From Dipylidium caninum (taxonomy: Eukaryota > Platyhelminthes > Cestoda > Cyclophyllidea > Dipylidiidae), in assembly GCA_017562135.1 (NCBI GenBank), contig QEYB01001327.1:210644-274643 (forward strand): 64,000 bases of DNA, in the 5' to 3' direction. This document shows positions 11,952-24,468 of the stretch, piece after piece; position 1 is the stretch's first letter, and each line of letters opens with the position of its first letter. Position numbers and translations under genes: made by a program. The notes under the pieces are model-generated. The model was given only the letters and a program-made list of their open reading frames with translations. It made no database searches and was not told the DNA's origin.

Positions 11952-12328
11952 GTCATTGAAGTGAACACTGTGGCAATCTTCACAGATGTTTCTATAGCAA
12001 TGATGGCAAAAAACGCAAAACATCAGTTTCAAATAATTTCTGACACTCGCTACACCTTGCAGAAGATGCAGCAATGTTGGAAACCTCTTGATCATCCGCA
12101 AACTTAGCATCGGTTTCAGTTTCATTATTTATTTTTTTTTTCAAAAAAGTGCCTGTGTGTTAAGTAGGCCAGAGTTCCGCTCCTACGGAATAATCGGGAC
12201 TCAAATCTGTCGCATTAAAGACCTTTTGACACTTGACGCATTGTGTTTTGGTAGATTTCGGAGACGGCAGGAGGCAAGGACGCAAGCAGAACGTGTGTCC
12301 ACATGGGAGATTATAAGGATTTTTGATT
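11952..12328 (-). pseudogene. RING + B-box-like exon of unit A1, frameshifted
   Basis: Matches the intact exon 37,272-37,644. The RING half is readable (LPCGHTFCLRPC, CVKC). An extra base after the VGAELW codons shifts the frame to a stop, and an A-rich expansion follows. The B-box-like cysteines survive only out of frame. Total length is 377 bases against 373 in copy 2, so the exon no longer preserves phase. Acceptor and donor are intact. Sequence around it (10.5-11.85 and 12.44-13.4 kb) is nearly identical to copy 2, so the divergence is local. Confidence 0.8.
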
Positions 12329-14386
12329 CTAATAGGTATAACAGTACAAAAAACCAACTCGGTTTGTGTATATATACCTATTTCTGGTAAAAGGAATAAA
12401 GTTAGAAAACAGCTAATAGCAGGCAAAGTAGTACATTCATGGTAGGCGTAATATGCCAATTTATGCATTAAGGCTAAAATAACCCACTCTATGCAAACTA
12501 TTGCCATGTGTATTCGATTGTTTATTAGAGGTAGAAAAAATAGCAGACTGCGAAAGGACCTAACATTACGATCGGCAAATAATAGTAAGTGCACCATAGA
12601 ATTTTCAGAATGTGTTAAGGTATTCAAGCTGGTGTATTGATGCAGAATATCAGCAAAGCCATAGATTAGCAAGTTCGGAATTTGAATTGTAGAATTTTTC
12701 TTACATCTTGCTACAAACACCACAAATAAGATTGTCTGAGACAGACATCTAGCAAATAACCAAAGGCGATATAGGTTTATGGCACAAGGCACACGAAGTA
12801 GAAAATGGGCTTCCTCTATTGGGTGGCAATGGACCAATAGGCACGTTCAGAATACTACAAAAGAAACATCGTATTTACCCGAAATTCGAAACAAAATATC
12901 TGCAAAAACAGTTCCCCTCCGCGGATGAAACGACTAGTTGCACACGAAATTATTGCAAACATAATTAATTAGCGATAGGAATATGGAGTTAGAGGGTTGA
13001 GGCTTAAAAAAGCGATGGAAGTATAACCCCTCAGACCTCTCATACCTTTGACCTCCCTCTCATCAATCCCAATTTACGACCCCTATTCATTTATCTCAAA
13101 TTCACCTCGCGTGAACTCACACATCGAAGACATTCTTGCCATTCTGCCAGGTACAGACGACAATATCCATCCACTATACTTGCCCACTTGTGGGATATAA
13201 GCATCGCTTTCCTGCACTCCGAAAATGAAGACGCCACGGTACGTATAGACAAATTAGGATATGTGAAGTTGATGTCGATGTTGACATAGTGAATGAGAAT
13301 TTATCAAGGCAGGTAGGATCGATGCTTTAGATCGATTGAGTGTGTCTGAACTTGCACATGTGTGGGTGTGCATTCCTGTCTACCTTATCTCGGAGTGTCT
13401 AGTTCTAATGCATTAGATGCTTTCGTATCTGAGTCCAACTGAGCCTTGGCAGGATTGGATGGGCCGCAACTTCGGGGGCAAGATACCTACTTTGCTTACT
13501 TATGGCATTGTCTCCCTGATAAAGTATCTCTTACCGCAGAAGTACTCCTTATCACTCAACGATGATATCGCCACTTCGGGGGCGTCTTCGAATATTGCGG
13601 CATCAAACGTTCCTCTTCCAGAATAGGCGGGTGTGTGTGCGTTCCCAGTAGACTCGTGAAGTCAGTGAGGCGTGCAACGGAGGCCTCAACCATAGTGCAA
13701 GTTGTCTCCCACCCAGTGCTGTGGTCACATATTTCGCATCACAAATGGCACTATTTTCTTTAGTCAACCTGTCTATTCTATTTTGGTGTACATCATCGCA
13801 TGATTACATGATAAAACCTAAGTGTCGAAAATCAGCGTTCTCAAATTCGCGATCACGGAAATTAAAAATGTTCGAGGAACCCCACTAAGGTAGATATAGC
13901 AGTCTTCACAGCGGATCTGTCCTCTTTTTACGCTATTAAACGTATGTGTGAAACAAATTTCGGCGGCTCTAATCGCAATTATCCTGGTTGCCGCAGAAGA
14001 TGCGGAGGTAAATGCGAATCAGACTACGGAAAATGTAACTGATTTTGTCAACAAGTTCCAAACTCTGCCAAATCTTATAGAAATCGGTTAATTAATTAAA
14101 TTCTTTCCCTCAGGCAATAAGTTGTTATTTCTCCAGTTCACATGAATAAATTGAGCAGTTAAACAAATTTCCCCTCCGTGTACACATTGATGCATTTACT
14201 CTTATGTATTGGTTCTGCTATTTTAAAATCAACGACTTTTTGTCCTGTTTTTAGCAAAATTTTGAATCAATTCATGCCATGTTTTTGTAGCAATAACACA
14301 TAGTTAAAGCTTTTTTTTGAAAAATAGAGATACCGACGTCTGCCTTCCATACTTTAGTCCAGAAACTTATAATCTGCTCCTGCACA
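12329..14386. other. Right end of copy 1; no supported gene
   Basis: A long minus-strand open stretch continues upstream of the RING exon (to 12,837), but it lies before the splice acceptor and reads as hydrophobic intron sequence. The first exon of unit A, which should carry the first RING Cys pair, is expected here but was not found. The copy ends at 14,386. Confidence 0.55.
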
Positions 14387-17300
14387 GGGGGTGGATGAGA
14401 TACGTGCATTGAACCTGGTGCAGGATATTTAAAGACTCTTGCCCTTGTTTAGTGCAAAGACAAATGGCACTGCGATAGTTATCCCTCATAACGACTAACA
14501 TACTACTTAAAAGAAAATAAGCGCATTAACGCCGCCGATGACTCTTGAAGAAAAAAGAGTAAGTATTCCTTCTCTCCCCTCCCCTCCCCTCTTCTCCTAT
14601 AGCCTGCGTATAACTGTTTTAATTTCAATTAAAAAGCCAAAAACAAGTTAGATCTCCTTCACTCATCACACAATGAATTGCACCAATGCCATTAAAAGTA
14701 ACATTAACCCGAACCTGTGAGGTAGGCAGGGTTAGATGCAAAGTAAATAAAACCGCAAGCATTCTCCATTCACAAATGACGATGACCTTATTCTCTAAGG
14801 TATGAGGCACCAAGTCTAGAGCGGTGATATTGCCATAAAGGGTAACTTCTACGTGTAGGTTTAAAAGAATGAACGGGGATGGAGACGGAAAGAAAAGAAC
14901 AAGTGTGCATGGCATTAGAAACATACGCTAAGATTTAAATAAAAGAGGCAACCTCAGGCCAAATTAGACTTACTTTTAATACTAGGTAATAAAGCTAATG
15001 GGAATGGGGAAAAGAGAGGAAAAATTTGGATGACAAAGCTCGAGAGTAGAGGCTAATCACCAGGTTATCAAACAAATGTGGTCCTCAGCTTGGAGGCGCC
15101 CAAGTCCTCGATATGGCTCTTTCATAAATTAAAATAAAAACACTGACAACTCGGAATGCGAACTGGACTATGACGTAAGAATGGTATGCAAAAGTGAATA
15201 AAGAAGGGATTATCTTCGTCAATTATCGCCTTTAGTGCCAGTTTGAATACGCCGGTCCCTCAATTAGCGTTAAGCTTTTGTTCCATTTACAGATGAGGTT
15301 TTATGTCCAAATTAAAACCAGAATTCATTAACGCGGACACCAACGAGCGGCTGCTTCACAGATTACCAAATAACCAAGTAGGTCAAACTGACTCCTGACT
15401 GTTGGAAAATTCGCAAGTTTGGACTCTCCTCAACAATTATTAAGAGTTGTAGTGAAAGGGTACAATATTACCGATAGAAAGACACCAGTCTCTTTATCCA
15501 CTGTGGTCTTGAAATATCTGTGATTATGGTGACTGAGTGATATGAAGAAAAAGCTGTTTGTTTAGTGCCCTCCAGCAACTCGTCCAGACTCATTTGAGAG
15601 GATGTCATGAGGACTTTGTTAATATGATGTTTCGGAAAAAAATCACCCGAAGCCGGCCTTATTAATAAGAAGGCACCTTTTCTAATATGGATGGTTTCAA
15701 ATCCAAACGGAAGAAGTTTATAAATCACAGCAAGGTAATAATTAAAGAAACAAAATAAGAACCCCTACCGCCGGAAAGAACATTCACGCTGTAGGAGTCC
15801 GCAAAATATGACGATGAAAAACGCTGGCTGAAATTGGAAAACAGTCAGGGTCATTAAATAAGAACTCTCAAAAAAACGGTGATTTGTGGAAGATTGGGAG
15901 AGGATATTAATGCGTACATTTCGGGCACTGGTTAGAATATGGCAGTCTTCGATTCAACAAAAAACGAGAGGAAATCCTAAGGTCCCACATGACAATTTTG
16001 AAATTAAAATAAAATGGAACACAGGAAAAAAGGTACACAAGGAGGAAAATGCAGTCGAAAATTCAAAGAAATAATTAAAAGCACTGCGATCAACGCACCG
16101 AAGAGGAGCGTTGGCAATGAGTCCAGGATGAATTCAATGGAAACACCTAAAAGCCCCGTGGGGAGGAGCGGAAAATAGACATATTTCAATGAAATACAAG
16201 TGAAAAATGAGGAGGAGAAAATTAAGACCCAATTAAAGCCTGACACTACTTAAGCTCATACTCATGAGTTATAGCACGCAAGCAAACACACACACAAAGT
16301 GTGGATTGAGAGTAGAAGTGACAAGGTGTATGAACTGCCAACTCTCAACATCATTCACATATTCTTCTATCAACCAGCACTCATACCCCTACAGTAACGG
16401 GAAGGAGAATGCGGAAAAGGGGGCAAACACTAGTCAATTCATGAAAAGAAACCCAAATTTCGCAGTTTGAAGATTAAAAAACACTACTGTAAACTTCTCA
16501 CATCCGATACGGATGGGGCATTGGTAATCGGGTTGGAAAATATGAAACGTAAGTTGAATATAAATAAAAACGCGAGATCGCAATTTCTCATATTGTCAAT
16601 TGTATTCAATTAAAACAATTTCCTTTAGCATCTACGAATTTTCACCAACGATTGGATTAATCATACATGCCTTCTGGAAAAAACTTTAGATTTAATAAAC
16701 GATCCATCGTGTTTTATAACATCACCTAGATTCGTTGCACATTTTTCTCTTCAAAATAATCCGTAAGTAGGAAAAAAGACAATAATCATTGGGTGATATA
16801 TTAAGTGAATATGGAGGATGAGTCCAGTGAGCGTTGCAGCTTGCTTCTTCATAAGCTTCCCCTCATAACATGACATTCAAATTCACGGCAGTAGGACTCC
16901 GCCGATGTTATGGCTTCACCTTGTTGTATTTTTCGGTGGAAAGTTCGAACTGAGGAGTGTTGTACTGGGGATATTGTATTATCTATCCACTCACTTCACC
17001 GTGTCCGATTCGCACCATAAAACATTTCACTTTTTCATCACAAGTGAGGATTTGTGGTGTAAAAAACGGCGGAAATTTGTGTAATGCAAAAGAAGCAACA
17101 AAGATGCGCATCCGACCTTGAAGCGATCGCTCAATCATCCACAGTTAACGTCAATTCGTTGCCGATGGGTCCGGCACATTACGAGTCTTCCCTTTCCTAG
17201 TCTCTAGTCCGAACCCAAGTCTACGAATAGTTGTGCGCGGTGTGTGGATTAGATTCCACAGACATCTTTAATTTTTTCTTGGTTACCAATATAGGGCGGT

Positions 17301-18898
17301 GGTCGCCTTCCATCTGCGGAACGCCGCCGTTGATGTTTCTCGAGGCTTGTTGAGCGGGACTATGAATAAAATTTTAACGGTTGGCATACAAGAAAAACTC
17401 GATGTGAATCAGACTTTGCTCCCCATCAGGTTTCGGAGAAAAAATAAAATTATATAATGAGATACAAACACGAAACCATTTCAAGAAGTGAGTAAGAATA
17501 CATTTAAAATTTATAATTAAAAATGTCGAGCGAACGTCACAATATATCTCTTCAATCTAAGCCAAACACAGACTAAACAAAAATGCCCGTTAACCATCCT
17601 TTCTCCCAGTAATTTCTCTTTGCAAGCAAACAAGGACTCGTACAAATGGAACAAGATGCAAGCAGATCTGTAGCCTGAGGAAAACAATTTTACCCAAAGT
17701 TTTTGTACTACGCCTGCAAAAAGTAGGAGAGCACAATGCCGTAAAATGGGATATAAAAAAGTTACAAGCAAATCCAAGATTTTGAATATGCTACTTGGCA
17801 GGGGAACTCGTTCAAAAAGTGTCAGCATTAATGAATTCAATCAAGCTTGGATGTCCTAAAAGAGCATAGATAAAGTCAGTAAGTGGAGTTCACTTAATCT
17901 AGTCCTGGATTAATTAGGAAAAAAATTTCGCTTTTTGGCTACATGGCTGCCATACTCCCTTCCCATTGCAGTAAAGTAGATGCGCATAAACGGATAACGA
18001 AAGGCTGCATATAAGGGAGAAAGACTTACACCAAAAAGTTTATCAAGACCTTCTACTTGATAGTAAAAAATTGCGACATACTCGCCTAATAAGCTACCGG
18101 GAGTGGGTAGAAAGAGTAGTACCGATTTCGAAGCGATGATGATAGAAAAGGGTAGACCGACCATGGCGACGGTTGTCTACAACCTCCTCACCATTGGTAG
18201 GGCAGAACGCTTTGGAAAATCCGTAACATCGGAGGTCTCCAATTCCTCCACAGCGCGAGCATAAAATGGACTTCTCTTGAAAGCACCAAAACATTGCTCC
18301 GAGGACAACAGACGTGTCAGCTGACGGCGGAAAGAGGATCGGTATGAATGAAGATTTGTGCATTATCACTTGTGGTAGCAGGCATGACTGCTGAAAATCA
18401 GTCTATGAATTAGTGAAAAAGTGCACCAAATGCATTGAATACAAAGTGGACACCGTACAATGGGAATGCCGAATCAGACCTAAATAAGCAAATATCTATT
18501 GCCAACATAGAAAACCCGATCAAAAGAAATACGGAATGGTCATATGACGTCTAACTGATCTTCAGCGCCTCATCACTGGACAATCTCTGAAAACGAGCTA
18601 ATCATCTACGAACAACTTAAGCCGGCATGCATTAGGCACAAAGAGTCTCAAATGTGTTAATCCCATTGCCCCAGTATAGCATAGTACCTTGAAAATCAAA
18701 ATCTAAGCACAAGTTAAAGGATACAGATGGGTTGTCCTAGGATAACTCACTTAAATCGACAGGTGAAGTCACGTCAAAATTATGACGAGGAAAAATTTCA
18801 CAATGTTGAAGGTATTTTGCGGCAAAACCTTCATTATGTGAACCAAAAACGAACAAAAAAGTATAAACAGTAAAAATGTTGTACACTCATCTTCAAAC
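14387..18898. other. Gene-poor stretch at the duplication junction
   Basis: This region follows the end of copy 1 and precedes (downstream of, on the minus strand) the last SNX13 exon found. I looked for the SNX13 PX-domain signature and C-terminal exons on the minus strand and did not see them. Open frames at 14,625, 15,468, 17,517, 17,910 and 18,094 (minus) are short and lack motifs. A C/T-rich tract lies at 14,569-14,598. It could be a long SNX13 intron or DNA brought in by the duplication. Confidence 0.55.
14569..14598. repeat. Polypyrimidine tract (CCCCT repeats)
   Basis: A run of C and T with repeated CCCCT units, about 180 bases from the duplication junction. No function is evident. 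Confidence 0.8.
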
Positions 18899-21800
18899 CT
18901 CCATGAAACACGTTTGGATCAATTGACTCATGAAGGGTAGTTAAAGACCTCAAGCATCGTTGAACTGTCGCCTCAGGAATCTGGGGAAGAGTTCGCATCA
19001 CCAGATTACACATCGAAACACCGAAAGCACGGATACCCTCCATTGTCTCACGATCCTGAGGTGATATGGTGCCGTGATCCACTTCCATTTTCTCCATTGA
19101 CTCCATACTTTCGTCCCATTCCGAGGCGGGGTCAAAATCGTCTCCTTCATCCGGCGCCCCACATGGGGCTGTGGTATTTGTGGTGGAGGCAGTGTTTGCG
19201 CTTGCTGAGGTGATTGACATCATCAACTCCTCCGAGTTTACACGATAGGCCTGGTTAAACAGAGAATCTTTTGTGCGAAAACAACTTATTGTCTCGTAAA
19301 TAATGAACGGAAAGACACACCACGTCGACCTTATTAGATGGCAGTGCTTTCGTTAGCAAAATCATTTTATTCGAGTTGAAGTAAGAACTACGAGGAGCAT
19401 GCAGATACTTATGTCAACAAGCCTCGAATTAATTCAACGGTCTACAACTAAGAATTTGAGGTGATGTTCCAGCTCATGGAGGGAAAAGGACCTTCGTGAG
19501 AAAATAGGAATGTATTCCAAAAGAAATGAACTGAAATGACCTACAAAACTGCCATCTTGCCATTGCCAACATTTAACAGTCATGGAAGCCTAATGGGCAG
19601 AAGAGTGGATCTGACATCAATTTTCGTCGGTGGTCCATTTTCGTAATCGAGTTCAACACTTTTCCCACTATATCGTCCGAGATAAATTATAATGGCAACA
19701 TCGTTACTAGCGTCAAACGGATTCTTTTGATCGTTACTTTGCAATTAGCTGTAAGCCACACAGCGAAGTCCAGTTCAAACAAGATAATTAGAGTACTTAA
19801 TTTGAACACTCTCCTTAATAGGGACCACGTGAAGTCCGATGAAAGAGGTGAATCCGATTGTTATACCTTAATTTTAGAATATTAGCCGCCGAACTGACAT
19901 CTGAGATCAGAGCCAATCGAAAAACAGCCTAAGGCACCCGTGCTAAGAAAATGTGAGGAGAATGGAAGTAAGCGAGAAATTACTTTGAAGAAGGCTAAGG
20001 CTTTGTCCAATGCCAAAACTCGAAGTCAGGATTAATTATACCCGCAAGGAAGCATCAAAAAGCCCACAAAAAGTGACTTACAACGCAGTTCAAGTACAGA
20101 CTGAGCAATGATTGTTCATTGATCGGACTGAGGAACTCTAAAAAGGACGGCGTAAATAGAAAAATAAAAAGCGCTTCAAGTGGATACAATAAAAGCAAAT
20201 GAGAAGGTCTAACCGAGAAAATTCGACACCGTCACGGTATTTGCCATCACCTCATCGAAAGTAAGATCGAGAGTAGTACGACTTAGGACATCAGGGCCCC
20301 GATTCTGCGGCAGCTGCCTATAATAAAACAAAAGATAAAGGCAGAATTATTTAAGACGTAAAAGAATACAGTATGCAGGGATGCACACCATAAATGATGG
20401 ATTAAAGTTGACGGAAAATTTGAAAATGAAGGTGAGGAAATAAGGCTAATCCCCGCAGCAGAATTAACTGTAACTACGAAAGTGTTTCTACACGCATAAG
20501 CTTGCTAAGTAGCATTAGGAGTCAGTGAGCTCACCTTCCTTTGTCTTCGTCTAGACGCCTAAGGAGACATGTCTTTTAAAAGCACAATTAAAAAATCAAA
20601 AAAGTAAATATCCATGTGGACGCTCCAAAGTTTGCCAGTGAATTTTGAAAAGGGAGGAGAGAAGTCAACAAGACTTACTCTTCGTCCCGACTTTTGAGCT
20701 AGTCCACGCTTGATCTGCGCAATTTGGGAGTTGCAGATGTTTTCCAAGAAAACCAAGCTATTCAGCTGAGCCTTTACCATCGTGTCTGTGAATGGAAAGT
20801 AAAGGTTCTCGAATATTCTCGGAAAGATAGAAAAACTTAAATCGCTACACACTTGCCACGATGTTTAATTAATACAGAAGGGAGATTGTCACGATATGTC
20901 TATGCCATGACAAAAAGGTTGTGAAATTTTACAAAATTATCTGTGTTTTTGAAAGGTCTCACCTTTATTGTGAATTATTCGGGAGTGCTAGACGATGAAT
21001 CAATGTTAGTAGCTCTTACATATCTCGTAGCAAACGGAAGGTTTTGTAACACTTAAAAAGGCAATATGTATGGAGTATTGCGCCCAGACAACCAGAAAGT
21101 TAACTTATCTTACAATATTTGCGCGGACTCCAAATATGTTATACGAAGCAGATGTTTGGAAACGTAAAAAAGGTCTAAATTGAGTTTAGCTACCTGTCTG
21201 AGTGATTTCAGCCCTTGGGACTCTCGTGTTAGAGGAAAAAGCAACGTCCATTAGCCGCCTTCCCAATTCTTACAAAAAATTAATAAAAAGCTGTTCTTCA
21301 AAATAACTGCGGAAAGATCTAAGTCTCCTCAAAATAAACGAAGCATTTCACATACTCTTTTTTCCGTATACTGAGAATATAATATGTAACCTAAATAATA
21401 GAAATTGTTTGACACACAATGATCAACCATCACGAGATTAATGATTGTTAGCAGACAGTTGACAATAAAGGATGGGAGTAGGCTTCCTCCAAACTCTACT
21501 TAGGCATACCATCATCACCACCAGAATCGCGACCACGCAACTTGACAGCAAACATCTCGATGCGCTCCTTAACCACTTGTAATTCATCCTCTCGCGTAGA
21601 CATCCGTAAAGATTGGATAAAGTATGGACTAGCAAATGCAGACCCACTGCACTAAAGGCGACAATTCCATTTTTACTTAGGTCATAATCAGTACTAACCA
21701 ATTTTATGATTGATTGGTTGACAAAGTCGGGATCAGCGAGAATGTTCACAGTGGGTAGCAGTACACCATTCACGAGTATCTCCTGCAAAGGAGCGGATTG

Positions 21801-22695
21801 AATAAGAAGTTATAATCTACCCTGAACAGATAGCGCACTGTTAATATTCGATAGTCGTCCTCAGGCATAATCGCGAAAAGAAATAAATCAGTAACTTTCC
21901 GAAGATGACCTCAAGAAGAGGGTTTTAAAATAAAGGCAACTTACTCATTTCTTTTTCCTTAGAAGTGCAAATATCTTCACGACAAACATGTTTTTCCATT
22001 TCTAATTCCTCATCGAAAAAGAGCTTAAGAAGACCTGAATGAAGATAGGAAGACAGAGAAGTAGCCAACCTTCAGGGTTAGCATTTGATTGCCTCTCCAA
22101 AGATCTACGATGAAGGCGAAGATGCTCTATTACCATGTTAGGAACACCTTCAATCATGAAAGGCACCCAATCAATTCGCTGAGCTCTCTTTGAAACTTCG
22201 GTTAATAGTTGTGCCATCGTCGCATGCAATAGACGCGGGAATTGCGATTCATTTGTGAGTGGGGTATACCAACATCGGACGTAATCCGTTATTATGTAAT
22301 CAAGCATCTATTCCCAAAAGTAAAGAGACAGTCATTTGTCGCAAACCTGATTTAGTATAACGTCCAGTTCATGACACCCAGATATTGAATAATTACACTT
22401 GAGACGCGGTTGAGGCCCTTGAAAATCATCGATCTAGTTAAAAGTAGAATCTAACTTTGGCAGATATTTACCTCAACTAGTCCTCGTGAAACAGGAATCT
22501 TTTGTTTCAATGATACCCAATGTGTATCCGGCAAAAAGAGAAGAAAACTTAACGTGCAAAAATTAATCGCAGGATAAAAATTTACCCGGCGGCAAAAGTG
22601 AGGAAACCACAAATTAAATAAACGAAAATACCGACTCCATAAGCAAGGAGCGAACACAACAAAGCCAGAACTGCCAAAGCTCGTAACGTAGCCAT
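18899..22695 (-). CDS. SNX13: Sorting nexin 13-like, 5' half (TM-PXA-RGS)
   Basis: Eleven exons join in frame: 22695-22586, 22547-22472, 22433-22347, 22307-22070, 22034-21945, 21894-21821, 21782-21677, 20785-20679, 20313-20214, 20137-20082 and 19250-18899. The ATG exon encodes a hydrophobic N-terminal anchor (ALAVLALLCSLLAYGVGIF). Exons 3-7 encode a PXA domain (ITDYVRCWY, RIDWVPF, EILVNGVLLP). Exon 8 resembles the linker before the RGS domain of SNX13, and exons 9-11 encode a divergent RGS domain (LTFDEVMANTVTVSNF). SNX13 is an ER-anchored lipid-transfer and trafficking protein of the RGS-PX family. About 465 codons are found, roughly half of a normal SNX13; the PX and C-terminal nexin domains are missing. 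About 45 residues between exons 7 and 8 may lie in an unseen exon, and the exact last donor is uncertain. The gene sits directly beside the duplication junction. Confidence 0.85.
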
Positions 22696-24468
22696 CTCAT
22701 CTCACTGATAAAGCATCGGCAATTACTAAAATGAATAGAAGCGAAAAACACATATGCATGAATTCGAAATCAGTGACGACAGCAAATACAGCAAAAAATC
22801 AGCGATCTTTACCAGACAGCTAATGTGTAAAATAATAAGAAAAGGTAAAAATATTTTGCGGTTGCGTTTTATCCCTAAATACGGAAGGGTGGTTGGGTTG
22901 GTATGCATGAAGCTAGTACTTTCCTCATTCTTAATTAATGCAAATATTTAAAATGTACGAAGAAAAATGGTTAACATCCAGCAAAGCATCCGGTATCTAG
23001 ATAATGAAACTTGACGCATCCCAACCCATATACTCCAGCACTTGCAATCGGAACACGGAAACAAAATCCGCCGATTACCTCATTGACCTTGGAGTTAAAT
23101 AAACACCTTTGTTCCATAAAGAATAAAGTTTTTCATTGACGTACCGACATGAGTTATACTAAGGCATTTTTTATATGACCATGGTTAGCTCCATGTTTGG
23201 ATAGGTTTTAGGGCACTCAAATCCGGTGACGCAACACTCACTATACATATGAAAGTTTTCCGGTTTTTCAATTGCGTCTACTGAATTTGCTTAGCCAATT
23301 AGGGACCGATATAATTTAAACACCTCTGAACCATTGATGTCCCCTCTCCCGAACATAGATGGTAGGAACCAAACCGATTAGGCAAGGCTTGCTTCCTCGT
23401 GGCCCACTCCCCTCGAACCTTCGCAATGACAGAACACTACCCCCTCCCACATGGCCCTAATAGGGGCAAACCACCTACGTCCAACCACAATTTGGTAGAT
23501 CCAGTCCGCCATCCCCTCAACCGCATCGCTTATTCGATTACACTAGGGGCCTCAGCGCATTATGTCAAGGGATGACCCTGATCATTCAACACACGGCCAC
23601 GTAAACATACACGACGCGATACCTATCCCATGTAAATTGTATTAAAGGATGTAAGAAGTCAAACGGAAACTAAACAAAACACAAGCGCAAAACGGAAAGA
23701 CACCCGAAAAAAAGTTTAAGGAGCGATGACACATCAACCAAAACCAATGCTCAAAAGGAACCTTGTGCCCAAATAATGACCGGATTCAATGTGTCGAGAA
23801 AACCCCTAAAGAGAAAGGATATCATATATTGATCTCGAAGTTGTTTCATTCCGCCAATATTATTCAACTAATTAATGGAGAAATGTGCGCCGCTGCGTAT
23901 AATAAGCATTAAACAATGATGCATTCCAGTCGTGTTAGTAAGATCTACTTCATCGAAATTTCGATAAGATGTGGTGTAACAACGCTCAAAAGGTATTTAA
24001 ATGAACTGGAATCCAAAGAACTTTATTATTTAAACATAAATTACGCGTTTTTCTTCAAAGTGGGCGTCAATCTTGTTTCGGAGACACAATATGCATGTCC
24101 TTGTTGCGAGGACAAGTGTAAAGAACTTGATTTGCGTTGATCCTTAATGTTATTTAAGGTAAATACCCTATAATAGAAATGAACGATGAAGAGTGGGCCA
24201 GGCAACCAGAACTCCTACATTAAATGGTTTAGAATCGTAATTATAGACAACATAGAACAGGTTTCTCGGCGGTAATGTATATGGAAAGCTACATGCGCAA
24301 GATCGTAAATTCACAAGTCGCCATAAAATACGCGCTACACCGTTCTAAAGATTATATCAACAATTTAATGGCCTACAACAAATAACGAGGCTACAACATA
24401 AACTTCGCAATTACTGGGCACGATTTTTAAAAAAAAATATACTTTAACTTACCTAATTACGGTAGCGT
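22696..24468. other. Intergenic region between SNX13 and the RRM gene of B2
   Basis: The SNX13 start codon at 22,695 points left, and the unit B2 gene ends at 24,469, also on the minus strand. The block should therefore hold the SNX13 promoter and the 3' end of B2. A 74-codon plus-strand frame at 23,916 ends in a small Cys cluster but has no homology that I recognise. I see no other coding signal. Confidence 0.6.

Larger units (their letters stand above)
1..14386. repeat. Copy 1 of a tandemly duplicated segment (units B1 and A1)
   Basis: This stretch matches 25,242-39,728 in the same orientation along its whole length. Similarity stops after the shared bases ending at 14,386 and 39,728. The left end already matches at base 1, so the copy probably continues before the window. 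The match is uneven. Blocks such as 4.4-5.4 kb, 8.0-8.4 kb, 9.0-9.5 kb and 10.5-11.85 kb look essentially identical to their partners. Other blocks, such as 5.45-6.55 kb, 7.03-8.0 kb and the RING exon of unit A, carry many substitutions and small indels. The copy contains minus-strand exons of unit B (about 1.35-5.07 kb) and unit A (about 8.75-12.33 kb). Confidence 0.93.

Noticed and set aside
12329..12837. Long minus-strand open stretch upstream of the A1 RING exon
   Set aside because: A clear ATTAG acceptor starts the RING exon at 12,328. The upstream reading is hydrophobic and is disrupted in copy 2, so it is treated as intron.
15886..16470. Short plus-strand frames at 15,886 and 16,264
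   Set aside because: Low-complexity Lys/Thr-rich readings without motifs or splice sites.
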